Origin: Rhizobium sp. NFR03
GTDB lineage: Bacteria > Pseudomonadota > Alphaproteobacteria > Rhizobiales > Rhizobiaceae
Length of the DNA stretch: 64,000 nucleotides
NCBI RefSeq assembly: GCF_900111275.1
Contig: NZ_FOGR01000003.1
Coordinates: 310,001 to 374,000, forward strand
Reading direction: 5' to 3'
This document shows, in pieces, positions 7,367-15,925 of the stretch (position 1 is the first letter of the stretch; the number at the start of each line of letters is the position of its first letter). Position numbers and translations under genes: made by a program. The notes under the pieces are model-generated. The model ran no database searches. It worked only from the letters and a program-made list of their open reading frames with translations, and had not been told where the DNA came from.

Positions 7367-10300
7367 TCAAGAGATCAGCTCGACGTCGATCACCCCGGGG
7401 GCTGTTTTCAGAGCAGCGGCGATCTCGGCGGAGATCCGATATTTGTCGCCCAGTTCCACCTCGATCTCGCGCTGACCGTTGTCCTTCACGATGATGAACG
7501 ACACCTGCCCGTCACCCCTCGTGTTCAGATGGGTAGCAACGGAGCGGAGCGGTCCACTGTCGCGGACATAGACACGGAGCGCCTTCTGCATCTGGAACGA
7601 GCGCTCCTCCAGCGATTGCAGCGTCTGGATTCGCAGGCCGATCCCTTCCGGACGTTCCTCCGCCTGCACGGTCAGCACGAGTGATTTCCCCGGCTCCAGC
7701 AGGTCGCGATATTGCTGCAGCATTTCCGAAAACAGCACGGCCTCGAACTGTCCGGACGAATCCGAGAAGGTGACGATGCCCATCTTGTTGCCGGTGCGGG
7801 TCTTGCGCTCCTGCTTGGAGGTGACGGTGCCTGCCAGACGTCCCGCCGTATTGCCCTTCTTCACCGACAGAGCGAAGTCGGCAAAGGTCTGGCACCGGAT
7901 CTTTGCGAGCAGGTCGTTATAGGTATCCAGCGGATGGGCCGAGAGGTAGAAACCGAGCACCTGGAACTCGCGTTGCAGCTTTTCCGACGCGAGCCATGGC
8001 GTAAAATCCGGGAGGCTGATCTTCTCCGGACCTGTCGCGGCTCCAGCGCCGAACATGTCGCTCTGGCCGCTGACTTTGTCGGTGAGCGCGCGTTGCGCGA
8101 AACCGAGGATCCGGTCGAGACCGCCGCTGAGTTGCGCCCGGTCGTAGCCGAAGCCGTCAAAGGCGCCGGCGAAGATGAGGCTTTCGAACACGCGGCGGTT
8201 CAAGAGCTTCGGGTCGATACGCAGGCAGAAATCCTCAAGGCTCTTGAACGGGGTCTCGCCTCGCACAGCCACGATATGATCGACGGCCGCCTCACCCACG
8301 CCCTTGATCGCCGAGAGCGAGTAGAAGATGCGATTGTCACCTGTCTCGAAGCGACGGAACGACGTCTGCACGGAGGGGGGAACCACGGTGATGCCGAGCC
8401 GACCGGCATCCTGCCGGAAATCGACCAGCTTTTCCGTGTTCCCCATGTCGAGCGTCATGGACGCTGCGAGGAACTCGACCGGATAGTGCGCCTTGAGATA
8501 AGCCGTCTGATAGGAAACGATGGCGTAGGCCGCCGCGTGGCTCTTGTTGAAGCCGTAATTGGCAAATTTCGCGAGCAGATCGAAGATCAAATCGGCCTGA
8601 GGCTTCGACACGCCGTTCTTCACGGCGCCATCCACGAAGCGCGCCCGCTGCATGTCCATCTCGGCCTTGATCTTCTTGCCCATGGCACGCCGCAGAAGAT
8701 CGGCCTCGCCGAGCGAATAGCCGGACAGGACCTGGGCGATCTGCATCACCTGTTCCTGATAGACGATGACGCCCTGCGTCTCCTTCAGCAGATAGTCGAT
8801 GGTGGGATGGATCGATTCGATCTCTTCCTCGCCATGCTTTCGAGCATTGTAGACGGGGATGTTTTCCATGGGGCCGGGGCGGTAGAGAGCGACAAGCGCG
8901 ATGATATCCTCGATGCAGTCCGGCCGCATGCCGATCAGCGCCTTGCGCATGCCGGCACTTTCCACCTGGAACACGCCGACCGTATCGCCCTTCGACAGCA
9001 TCTCGTAGGTCTTGGCGTCGTCCAGCGGCAGCGCTTCAAGAGCGACATGGATGTCGCGCTTCGCGATGAAATCGACCGCCGTCTTCAGCACCGTCAGTGT
9101 CTTCAGTCCGAGGAAGTCGAACTTCACGAGGCCGGCCTGCTCGACCCACTTCATGTTGAATTGCGTCACCGGCATATCGGAACGCGGATCGCGATACATG
9201 GGTACCAGCTTCGACAGCGGACGGTCGCCGATGACGATGCCTGCAGCGTGGGTGGATGCGTGGCGGTAAAGGCCTTCGATCTTCTGGGCGATATCGAGCA
9301 GGCGGCCGATGACCGGTTCCTTGTCGACCTCTTCCTGAAAGCGCGGCTCGTCCTCGATCGCCTTGGCGAGCGTGACGGGGTTGGCCGGGTTGTTCGGCAC
9401 CATCTTACAGATCTTGTCGACCTGCCCGTAGGGCATTTCCAGCACACGACCGACGTCGCGAAGAGCGGCGCGTGCCTGTAGCGATCCGAACGTGATGATC
9501 TGCGCCACCTGCTCGCGGCCATACTTGGCCTGAACGTACCGGATGACCTCTTCGCGCCGGTCCTGGCAAAAATCGATATCGAAGTCGGGCATCGACACGC
9601 GTTCCGGATTGAGGAACCGTTCGAAGAGCAGCGAGAAGCGCAAGGGATCGACGTCGGTGATCGTCAGCGCATAGGCGACGAGCGATCCCGCGCCCGAGCC
9701 GCGGCCCGGACCGACCGGAATATCCTGCAGCTTCGCCCACTTGATGAAGTCGGCAACGATGAGGAAGTAGCCCGGAAACTTCATCCGTTCGATGACGCCG
9801 AGTTCGAAATCCAGCCGCTCGCGATAGTCCGTCTCGCTATAGCCGGGCGACAGGCCGAGCTTCTGCATCCGCTCTTCCAGACCTTCTATGGCCTGACGGC
9901 GCAGTTCGAGCGATTCCGCCCGTTCGGCCTCCGCCGGATCGTCGGACACACCGGTGAAGCGCGGCAGGATCGGTGCGCGGGTCTTCAGCACGAAGGTGCA
10001 TCGCCGCGCGACCTCGATCGTGTTGTCGAGCGCTTCCGGCAGATCGGCGAACAGCTTCGCCATCTCCTGCCGGCTCTTGAGGTAGTGGTCGGGCGTCAGG
10101 CGGAAGCGGGTATCGTCAGACACCATCGCGTTATGTGCAACCGCCATCAGCGCGTCATGAGCATCATAGTCGCCAGGCGTGGGGAAGAAGGGTTCGTTGG
10201 TCGCCACCAGCGGCAGTTCCAGCCGGTAGGCAAGATCGATCATCCGGTTCTCATGCCGCTTGTCGTAGCGCCCGTGGCGCTGCAACTCGATATAAAGTCG

Positions 10301-10876
10301 ATCATCGAAAAGCTCCATTAGGCAACGCGCCCTCGCCTCGGCAAGCGCTGCATGGCCGGAACGGATGGCGATATCGATCGGCCCGCCGGATGCGCCCGTC
10401 AAAGCAATGAGCCCGTCTGTGCCGATCTCCTTCAGCCAGGACAGGCAAATCCGGACACTTTGGTTGCCCTCCCCGCCGAGGTAGGCACGGCTGACGAGGT
10501 CCACGAGATTGACGTAGCCGGCATCCGTCGCCGCAATAAGAACGATGGCCGGAAGCTTGGCAAGGTGCTGCGCATGCCCGCGCTTCTCGCCCTCGACCTC
10601 ATCCTCCATATCGATCGATAACTGGCAGCCGATCAGCGGCTGGATGCCGTCATCCATACATTTCAGTGAAAATTCAAGCGCCGCGAACAGATTGTTCGTG
10701 TCGGCGATCCCGATGGCCGGCTGCGCGTCGGCAACGGCCTTGCCAATGATCTTCTTGATCGGCAAAGCGCCTTCGAGAAGCGAGAAAGCCGAATGGGTTC
10801 TTAAGTGGACGAACTGCGGCGCAGGCTTGTCACCACTGCCCGTCCCGCCCGCAAAGCTTCCACCTGCATCCGCCAT
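7367..10876 (-). CDS. dnaE: DNA polymerase III alpha subunit
   Basis: 1169 residues, the normal size of DnaE1, the replicative C-family polymerase. Domains in order are PHP (HLRTHSAFS from residue 24), palm and thumb with the catalytic triad in DFDIDF (Asp431, Asp433, Asp435), fingers, a helix-hairpin-helix region, and the OB-fold plus C-terminal tau-binding part. A GGAG lies before the ATG. It is the main polymerase rather than the error-prone DnaE2, because no imuA/imuB neighbours are present and the length fits DnaE1. The small SOS-boxed membrane protein gene lies 111 bases upstream on the same strand with no obvious terminator between, so read-through from that promoter is possible. Confidence 0.97.
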   Translation of the reverse strand: MADAGGSFAGGTGSGDKPAPQFVHLRTHSAFSLLEGALPIKKIIGKAVADAQPAIGIADTNNLFAALEFSLKCMDDGIQPLIGCQLSIDMEDEVEGEKRGHAQHLAKLPAIVLIAATDAGYVNLVDLVSRAYLGGEGNQSVRICLSWLKEIGTDGLIALTGASGGPIDIAIRSGHAALAEARARCLMELFDDRLYIELQRHGRYDKRHENRMIDLAYRLELPLVATNEPFFPTPGDYDAHDALMAVAHNAMVSDDTRFRLTPDHYLKSRQEMAKLFADLPEALDNTIEVARRCTFVLKTRAPILPRFTGVSDDPAEAERAESLELRRQAIEGLEERMQKLGLSPGYSETDYRERLDFELGVIERMKFPGYFLIVADFIKWAKLQDIPVGPGRGSGAGSLVAYALTITDVDPLRFSLLFERFLNPERVSMPDFDIDFCQDRREEVIRYVQAKYGREQVAQIITFGSLQARAALRDVGRVLEMPYGQVDKICKMVPNNPANPVTLAKAIEDEPRFQEEVDKEPVIGRLLDIAQKIEGLYRHASTHAAGIVIGDRPLSKLVPMYRDPRSDMPVTQFNMKWVEQAGLVKFDFLGLKTLTVLKTAVDFIAKRDIHVALEALPLDDAKTYEMLSKGDTVGVFQVESAGMRKALIGMRPDCIEDIIALVALYRPGPMENIPVYNARKHGEEEIESIHPTIDYLLKETQGVIVYQEQVMQIAQVLSGYSLGEADLLRRAMGKKIKAEMDMQRARFVDGAVKNGVSKPQADLIFDLLAKFANYGFNKSHAAAYAIVSYQTAYLKAHYPVEFLAASMTLDMGNTEKLVDFRQDAGRLGITVVPPSVQTSFRRFETGDNRIFYSLSAIKGVGEAAVDHIVAVRGETPFKSLEDFCLRIDPKLLNRRVFESLIFAGAFDGFGYDRAQLSGGLDRILGFAQRALTDKVSGQSDMFGAGAATGPEKISLPDFTPWLASEKLQREFQVLGFYLSAHPLDTYNDLLAKIRCQTFADFALSVKKGNTAGRLAGTVTSKQERKTRTGNKMGIVTFSDSSGQFEAVLFSEMLQQYRDLLEPGKSLVLTVQAEERPEGIGLRIQTLQSLEERSFQMQKALRVYVRDSGPLRSVATHLNTRGDGQVSFIIVKDNGQREIEVELGDKYRISAEIAAALKTAPGVIDVELIS

Positions 10877-10987
10877 AGGTCACTCCGACTCTTGCATGAG
10901 ATGAAAGCATACGCTCTTCGGCCATGCGAAGCGACAACGGCGTGGTGTTCTCCCCCGGAACTTCCGGGATTCCAGACCGGCGTTGTC

Positions 10988-11074
10988 CTAGAGGCCGAGG
11001 AGAAGGATAGAGAAGCTGGCAACGAACATGGCGATGGAGGTCAGTGCGGCGAGATCACGAAGGAAGTCGGACAT
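10988..11074 (-). CDS. 28-aa single-pass membrane protein, likely SOS-induced
   Basis: A very short gene with a strong ribosome site (AAAGGAG at 11081-11087, 6 bases before the ATG) and a TAG stop. The peptide starts MSDFLRDLAALTS and is hydrophobic from about residue 9 to its last residue, one transmembrane helix with a short charged cytoplasmic head. Three LexA half-sites cover the promoter just upstream. The Caulobacter SOS-induced division inhibitor SidA is a 29-residue inner-membrane peptide under LexA control; this gene shares size, topology and control, but I could not compare sequences, so homology is not claimed. dnaE follows downstream. Coding status rests on the ribosome site, the hydrophobic pattern and the promoter. 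Confidence 0.75.
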   Translation of the reverse strand: MSDFLRDLAALTSIAMFVASFSILLLGL

Positions 11075-11094
11075 GGCGTGCTCCTTTTGGTTAT

Positions 11095-11120
11095 GTTCAT
11101 CTTATGTTCTATTTCTGTTC
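11095..11120. promoter_or_regulatory. triple LexA half-site (SOS operator)
   Basis: GTTC at 11095-11098, 11106-11109 and 11117-11120 are each separated by exactly seven bases, giving two overlapping copies of the alphaproteobacterial SOS box GTTC-N7-GTTC (GAAC-N7-GAAC when read on the minus strand). They overlap the promoter of the 28-aa membrane protein gene. Confidence 0.85.
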
Positions 11121-11129
11121 GCGTTTCAA
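11100..11129 (-). promoter_or_regulatory. promoter of the 28-aa protein gene
   Basis: On the minus strand TTGAAA (11129-11124) and CATAAG or ATAAGA (11106-11100) are 17 or 18 bases apart. Two LexA half-sites lie in the spacer and one just past the -10 element, so bound LexA would block polymerase. The transcript leader would be only about 20 bases. Confidence 0.6.
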
Positions 11130-11256
11130 GTTCTGAATCTTATGGATGGTTAACAATTTTCGATGGGATTTTGGAGAGTTTGGGCCAGCGTCCGCTGTGC
11201 GAGAGCCGCCCGGGATGTTTGCCTGGGAATGCGGCGTGCGGGTCTCGGTACGCACG

Positions 11257-11275
11257 CACCGGCGTCGCGCCGGTG
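11257..11275. other. hairpin downstream of lolD
   Basis: CACCGGCG-TCG-CGCCGGTG, within a larger imperfect pairing of GCACGCA and TGCGTGC (about 11252-11285). It lies behind the lolD stop and has no T tract. It may protect or end the proS-lolC-lolD transcript. I see no gene in the rest of 11130-11330. Confidence 0.4.
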
Positions 11276-11330
11276 CCATGCGTGCCCTTCTTTCAGGACG
11301 AGGATCAGAAGGAGGCGATGACGCCAAGCA

Positions 11331-12020
11331 TCAGGCGAGTTCGACGACCTTGCCGTCCTGAAGCGTGATGCGACGGTCCATCTTGGAAGCCAGATCGTAA
11401 TTGTGCGTCGCGATCATCGCGGCCAGGCCGGATTGCTTGACGAGGGCCTTCAGCGCCTCGAAGACATAACCGGCCGTCTCGGGATCGAGGTTGCCGGTCG
11501 GCTCGTCGGCCAGGAGCACGAAAGGCGCATTGGCGACCGCCCGGGCGATCGCCACGCGCTGCTGCTCACCACCCGACAGCTCCGACGGACGATGATCGGC
11601 GCGGTGACCGATGCGCATATAATCGAGCAACGCCGAGGCGCGTTCGCGCGCCTCCTTCTTCGAGAGGCCGGCGATGAGCTGCGGCATCATGATGTTTTCC
11701 ACGGCTGTGAATTCCGGCAGCAGATGGTGGAACTGGTAGACGAAGCCGATCTCGTTCCGGCGGATGGCTGTTCGCTCGGGATCACTGAGCGAGCCGCATG
11801 CCCGACCGTTGATCGAGACCTCACCGGCATCCGGGCGCTCCAACAGGCCGGCCAGATGCAGAAGAGTCGATTTGCCGGTGCCCGATGGCGCGACGAGTGC
11901 GACCGTCTGCCCGCCGAGAAGACGGAAGTCGGCGCCCTTCAGGATCGAGAGCGCCTGTTCGCCCTGACTGTAGTGGCGCTCGACGCCGGAAAGCTCTAGT
12001 GCCACGCGAGGGGCCATCAT
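11331..12020 (-). CDS. lolD: lipoprotein-releasing ABC transporter ATPase LolD
   Basis: A 229-residue ABC ATPase with Walker [10 protein letters not shown] (44-52), signature [14 protein letters not shown] and Walker [12 protein letters not shown]. The Gly-to-Ala change at the start of the P-loop (APSG) is tolerated in the family. The MacB/LolD-type Q-loop region ([15 protein letters not shown]) points to LolD. It powers extraction of outer-membrane-directed lipoproteins from the inner membrane for LolA. It begins 10 bases after the permease gene, so the operon is proS-lolC-lolD. Confidence 0.93.
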   Translation of the reverse strand: MMAPRVALELSGVERHYSQGEQALSILKGADFRLLGGQTVALVAPSGTGKSTLLHLAGLLERPDAGEVSINGRACGSLSDPERTAIRRNEIGFVYQFHHLLPEFTAVENIMMPQLIAGLSKKEARERASALLDYMRIGHRADHRPSELSGGEQQRVAIARAVANAPFVLLADEPTGNLDPETAGYVFEALKALVKQSGLAAMIATHNYDLASKMDRRITLQDGKVVELA

Positions 12021-12030
12021 ATCGTTCCTG

Positions 12031-13419
12031 TCACTCGTAACGCAGCGCCTGGACGGGATCCAGTCGGGAGGCCCGCCATGCGGGGAAGATGGTTGCCAGG
12101 AACGACAGTCCGATGGCCATGCCGACGACCGCGACGGTCTCGCCGAGATTCATATCGGCGGGCAGCTGGCTGAGGAAATAGAGCTCCGGGTTGAAGATCG
12201 TCGTGCCCGAGATCCATGAGAAGAACTGGCGGATCGATTCGATATTCAGGCACACGACAACACCCAGCCCCACACCCGCCAGCGTGCCGACGATGCCGAT
12301 GGCCGCACCCGTCATGAAGAAGATGCGCATGACCGCGCCGGAGGACGCGCCCATGGTGCGTAGAATGGCGATGTCGCTGCCCTTGTCCTTCACCAGCATG
12401 ATCAGGCCCGACACGATATTCAGCGCCGCAACCAGAACGATCAGGGTCAGGATCATGAACATGACGTTGCGCTCGACCTGAAGCGCCGAGAAGAAGGTCT
12501 TGTTGCGGTCTCGCCAGTCGCTGATCAGCACCTGCCTCTGGGCGGCGTCTTCCACAGGCTGGCGCAGGCTGTCGACGAGATCCGGCTTCTCCACGAAGAG
12601 CTCGATCGACTGCGCGATGCCCTCGGCATTGAAGTAGAGCTGCGCCTCCTCCAGCGGCATGAAGATGATCGACGCGTCATATTCCGACATGCCGATCTCG
12701 AAGATCGCGGACACGGTATAGGACTTCACGCGCGGATTGACGCCCATGGGCGTCACATCGCCTTCCGGCGCCACCAGCGTGATCGTGCTGCCGGCCTGGA
12801 GGCCGAGCTGGTCGGCCATGCGCGAGCCGATGGCGACGCCGCCGCCCGTCGCATAACCGGTCAGATCGCCTGATTTCAGGTGATCGGAGATCGACTTCAT
12901 CTTCACGAGATCATCGGCGCGCACGCCGCGCACGAGCGCGCCGGTGCCCGCCCCGCCGGGACCGGAAGCCAGCGTCTGCCCCTCGATCATCGGGATCGCC
13001 ATGGTGACGCCCTTGATGCCGGAGAAGCGCGTCGCCAGATCGGCGTAGTTGTCGAGCGGGCCATCCAGCGGCTGCACGATCATGTGGCCGTTGATGCCCA
13101 GAATACGGGAGATGAGTTCCGTCCGGAACCCGTTCATCACCGCCATGACGATGATGAGCGTGGCGACACCGAGCATGATGCCGATGAAGGAGAAACCGGC
13201 AATGACGGAGATGAACGCTTCCTTGCGGCGCGAGCGCAGATAGCGCCATGCGACCAGCCGCTCGAAGGTCGAAAACGGACGGCTGGAAGCAGCCTTCGAC
13301 GGCTTTTCACCGGACGGCGTTTCCTTCGGCGGTGCGCCCTTCGAGGCTGTCTTCAGTCCGGCCTTGGGCGGCGTCGCCGATGCCTTTGCCGGTTTCGGGT
13401 CCGTGGAAGGGGCGCTCAT
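12031..13419 (-). CDS. lolC: lipoprotein-releasing ABC permease (LolC/LolE family)
   Basis: 462 residues. An unusual Ala/Lys/Pro-rich, low-complexity tail of about 48 residues precedes the first membrane helix ([21 protein letters not shown]). A large periplasmic domain follows, then three C-terminal helices, the LolC/LolE/FtsX layout. It binds LolD. Only one permease gene is present here, so the complex is probably LolDF-like with a homodimeric permease, as in many bacteria outside the enterics; a second gene elsewhere cannot be excluded. The start is 9 bases from the proS stop. Confidence 0.9.
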   Translation of the reverse strand: MSAPSTDPKPAKASATPPKAGLKTASKGAPPKETPSGEKPSKAASSRPFSTFERLVAWRYLRSRRKEAFISVIAGFSFIGIMLGVATLIIVMAVMNGFRTELISRILGINGHMIVQPLDGPLDNYADLATRFSGIKGVTMAIPMIEGQTLASGPGGAGTGALVRGVRADDLVKMKSISDHLKSGDLTGYATGGGVAIGSRMADQLGLQAGSTITLVAPEGDVTPMGVNPRVKSYTVSAIFEIGMSEYDASIIFMPLEEAQLYFNAEGIAQSIELFVEKPDLVDSLRQPVEDAAQRQVLISDWRDRNKTFFSALQVERNVMFMILTLIVLVAALNIVSGLIMLVKDKGSDIAILRTMGASSGAVMRIFFMTGAAIGIVGTLAGVGLGVVVCLNIESIRQFFSWISGTTIFNPELYFLSQLPADMNLGETVAVVGMAIGLSFLATIFPAWRASRLDPVQALRYE

Positions 13420-13428
13420 GCCTTGTCC

Positions 13429-14757
13429 TTATTTCGCAGCGGTCAGCTTGTTGATCGCAGCTTCGATGGTCATGGTCTCGCGCGCACCGGTCTTGCGGTC
13501 CTTCAGCTCGACCTCGCCAGCCGCAACTGCGCGGGGCCCGGCGATGATCTGCGTGGGCACGCCGATGAGATCAGCCGTTGCGAACTTGGTGCCTGCGCGG
13601 TCGTCGGTATCGTCGTAGAGCGTATCGATACCCGCCTTTGAAAGCGCGGCGTAGATCGTCTCGCAGGCAGCATCGCAGGCGGCGTCGCCAGCCTTCATAT
13701 TGATGATGACAGCATCGAATGGCGCAACGGAAGCCGGCCAGATAATGCCGTTCTCGTCATGCGACGCTTCGATGATCGCAGGCACGAGGCGCGTCGGCCC
13801 GATACCGTAGGAACCCATGTGAACCAGATGTTCCTTGCCGTCGGGGCCCTGGACCTTGGCGCCCATCGGCTCGGAGTATTTCGTACCGAAATAGAAGATG
13901 TGACCGACCTCGATGCCGCGAGCCGACAGGCGCTCGCCTTCGGGGATCGCGTCAAACGCCGCCTCGTCATGCATTTCCGATGTCGCGGCGTAAACAGACG
14001 TCCACTGGTCGAAGACGGCCTGCAGAGCGGCGACGTCATCGAAATCCGTCGTTTCAGGGGGAATATCGAAGTTTACGAAATCACGGTGACTGAACACTTC
14101 GGACTCGCCTGTATCGGCAAGAATGATGAACTCATGGCTGAGATCGCCACCGATCGGACCGGTATCGGCACGCATGGGAATGGCACGCAGGCCGAGCCGC
14201 GAAAAGGTGCGCAGATAGGCGGTGAACATCTTGCGATAGGAATGCTCGGCACCTTCCTTCGTCAGGTCGAAGGAGTAGGCGTCCTTCATGAGGAACTCGC
14301 GCGAGCGCATGGTGCCGAAGCGCGGACGGATCTCGTCACGGAACTTCAGCTGGATATGATAGAGGTTCAGCGGCAGGTTCTTGTAAGACTTGACCGAGGA
14401 GCGGAAGATGTCGGTGATCATCTCCTCGTTGGTCGGGCCATAGAGCATGGGGCGCTCCTGGCGGTCCTTGATGCGCAGCATTTCCTTGCCGTAGTCGTCG
14501 TAGCGCCCGCTTTCCTGCCACAGCTCCGCCGACTGCAGCGTCGGCATGGACAGTTCGATGGCGCCGGCGCGGTTTTGCTCCTGGCGAATGATACCATTGA
14601 CCTTGTCGAGCACGCGCTTGCCGAGCGGCAACCAGGAATAGATGCCCTGGCTCTGCTGGCGGATCATGCCCGCGCGCAACATCAGGCGATGCGAAACGAT
14701 CTCCGCTTCCTTGGGGTTTTCCTTCAGGATCGGCATGAAATAGCGGGACAGACGCAT
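13429..14757 (-). CDS. proS: prolyl-tRNA synthetase, short type without editing insert
   Basis: 442 residues with the start [15 protein letters not shown] chosen because it matches the family N-terminus; an upstream in-frame codon at 14793 would add 12 non-conserved residues. Class II motifs are present: motif 2 at [17 protein letters not shown] and motif 3 near the [11 protein letters not shown] stretch, with the C-terminal anticodon-binding domain from about residue 340. The bacterial INS editing domain between motifs 2 and 3 is missing, as expected for the alphaproteobacterial type. It attaches proline to tRNA-Pro in the cytoplasm. It is the first gene of proS-lolC-lolD, with a leader of about 258 bases. 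Confidence 0.95.
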   Translation of the reverse strand: MRLSRYFMPILKENPKEAEIVSHRLMLRAGMIRQQSQGIYSWLPLGKRVLDKVNGIIRQEQNRAGAIELSMPTLQSAELWQESGRYDDYGKEMLRIKDRQERPMLYGPTNEEMITDIFRSSVKSYKNLPLNLYHIQLKFRDEIRPRFGTMRSREFLMKDAYSFDLTKEGAEHSYRKMFTAYLRTFSRLGLRAIPMRADTGPIGGDLSHEFIILADTGESEVFSHRDFVNFDIPPETTDFDDVAALQAVFDQWTSVYAATSEMHDEAAFDAIPEGERLSARGIEVGHIFYFGTKYSEPMGAKVQGPDGKEHLVHMGSYGIGPTRLVPAIIEASHDENGIIWPASVAPFDAVIINMKAGDAACDAACETIYAALSKAGIDTLYDDTDDRAGTKFATADLIGVPTQIIAGPRAVAAGEVELKDRKTGARETMTIEAAINKLTAAK

Positions 14758-15021
14758 GAACAGGTTCCGGAGTGGCGCCTTCCGTCTAAGCACGGATTCG
14801 GGCGAAATGAGGTTTGCTTACGGCTTCTGCCTTGCGCGGAGCCGTATGGACGAACGGCGGGCGAGGCGATCCGATCTCTCGAATCCAGCAACACCCACGC
14901 TGGAGGTCTTAAACGCTTCGAGACGGGATGAAAACCCATGCGGGTCGCGGTGTATCATGAGCCTGCGCCATCACCACCAGCCTTGCTTCTGCGACAGATC
15001 GAAGCAGGAAAAGGGAGCGTG

Positions 15022-15050
15022 AGTAACGGCAAATGACCTCTTCGTGTCAA
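15022..15050 (-). promoter_or_regulatory. putative sigma-70 promoter of proS
   Basis: On the minus strand TTGACA (15050-15045) and GTTACT (15027-15022) are 17 bases apart. The inferred leader before proS is about 258 bases. Confidence 0.55.
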
Positions 15051-15248
15051 TGAATATTTTTTGCTCGACTGTAGCATAAATGCAAAAAAAGCTGATGACA
15101 CTTGCGTCGATTTGGGTTAGTTTCAGCCCACAAAACAGGCAGGAAGATTAAATTCTTGTCGACGTCGCGGAAAAAGTCTTGGGAGGATCAGATCTTAGGC
15201 GCGGTCATACGCAGCCACCGGCAACGGTTACGGGTCACGCGATTGCTT

Positions 15249-15280
15249 AAAAAACAAGGCTTCCAGCCTTGTTTTTTTTT
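15249..15280. terminator. strong bidirectional intrinsic terminator
   Basis: AAAAAACAAGGC-TTCCA-GCCTTGTTTTTT forms a perfect 12-bp arm pair, with T runs in both directions (ten T on the plus strand). No protein gene ends nearby: the DUF1467 stop is about 240 bases upstream on the minus strand, and no plus-strand gene is seen. Confidence 0.85.
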
Positions 15281-15522
15281 GGCTTTTCGCGATCAACTCC
15301 GCGGAGGAAATGGTCAGGCATCACGCGCTTGCCGATGCAAGCTGCCCGCTTATGCACACGACTAAGCATTTGCCAGTCTACTGAGCAATTGCCTTCCAGC
15401 TTAATGTATAGTGCTGATCGCATAAGCAGACTTCTGCTTCGGATCTCCCGCCCCCAAATCTCCCTCTCACACATCTCTCGTGAAACAGGGACTCGAGCTT
15501 TGATCGAAAATGGCGGCCTGCT

Positions 15523-15792
15523 TCAGTAAAATTTTGGAGCAAATTGCGGGATGGCATCAATCCCGTATCCGTAGCGAACAGAGAGGACATACCAGATGAC
15601 GTGGATCACGGCTGCGAGGATCGTGGTCAGGCCGAAAATCCGCAATGCACGAAAACGAGCCGGTGCGCTTTCTACACTTCCCGGCACCACGTTGCTTTCC
15701 TCCGCCTGCGTCCGCAAGCCGATCGGCAGAACGATGAAGAGCGTCATCCACCAGATGATGAAGTAGATGGCAAAGACGGAAAAGAGCGGCAT
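15523..15792 (-). CDS. DUF1467 family membrane protein
   Basis: 89 residues with two membrane helices: one near the start with the typical FIIWWMTLFIVLPIGLRTQ phrase, one near FGLTTILAAVIHVIWYV. This is the DUF1467 signature of small alphaproteobacterial inner-membrane proteins of unknown function. Family length and sequence match well. It lies downstream of rnj behind a terminator and upstream of proS, its common neighbourhood in Rhizobiaceae. Confidence 0.88.
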   Translation of the reverse strand: MPLFSVFAIYFIIWWMTLFIVLPIGLRTQAEESNVVPGSVESAPARFRALRIFGLTTILAAVIHVIWYVLSVRYGYGIDAIPQFAPKFY

Positions 15793-15864
15793 GACGACAT
15801 CCCGGTTGAGGAGCTGTCCGCCTTATACGCTGTGGCGCGGCCGGCTGAAAGCCGGATGCAGATG

Positions 15865-15899
15865 AAAAGGCCTCCGGCGCTGCTGCGACGGAGGCCTTT
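15865..15899 (-). terminator. intrinsic terminator after rnj
   Basis: On the minus strand AAAGGCCTCCG, a 12-base loop and CGGAGGCCTTTT form a strong stem with a short T tail. It starts 27 bases after the rnj stop and probably ends the nuo-birA-rnj transcript. Confidence 0.8.
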
Positions 15900-15925
15900 G
15901 TGCGTTTACGCAAGGAAGCGTGGCG

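Larger units (their letters stand above)
14758..15522. other. 765-base intergenic region upstream of proS
   Basis: It holds the probable proS promoter (15022-15050) and leader, a near-palindrome TTTTTTGC...GCAAAAAA (15057-15089) with GCATAAATGC inside it, a bidirectional terminator (15249-15280) and a small hairpin AAGCAG-ACTT-CTGCTT (15424-15439). No frame looks like a real protein. A small RNA ending at the terminator is possible, from either strand. Confidence 0.5.

Noticed and set aside
7712-9481. Open plus-strand frame of 589 codons opposite dnaE
   Set aside because: Antisense shadow of the polymerase gene; no ribosome site or domain.
15102-15365. Plus-strand frame of 87 codons with a TTG start
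   Set aside because: It runs straight through the strong terminator at 15249-15280 and has unlikely composition.
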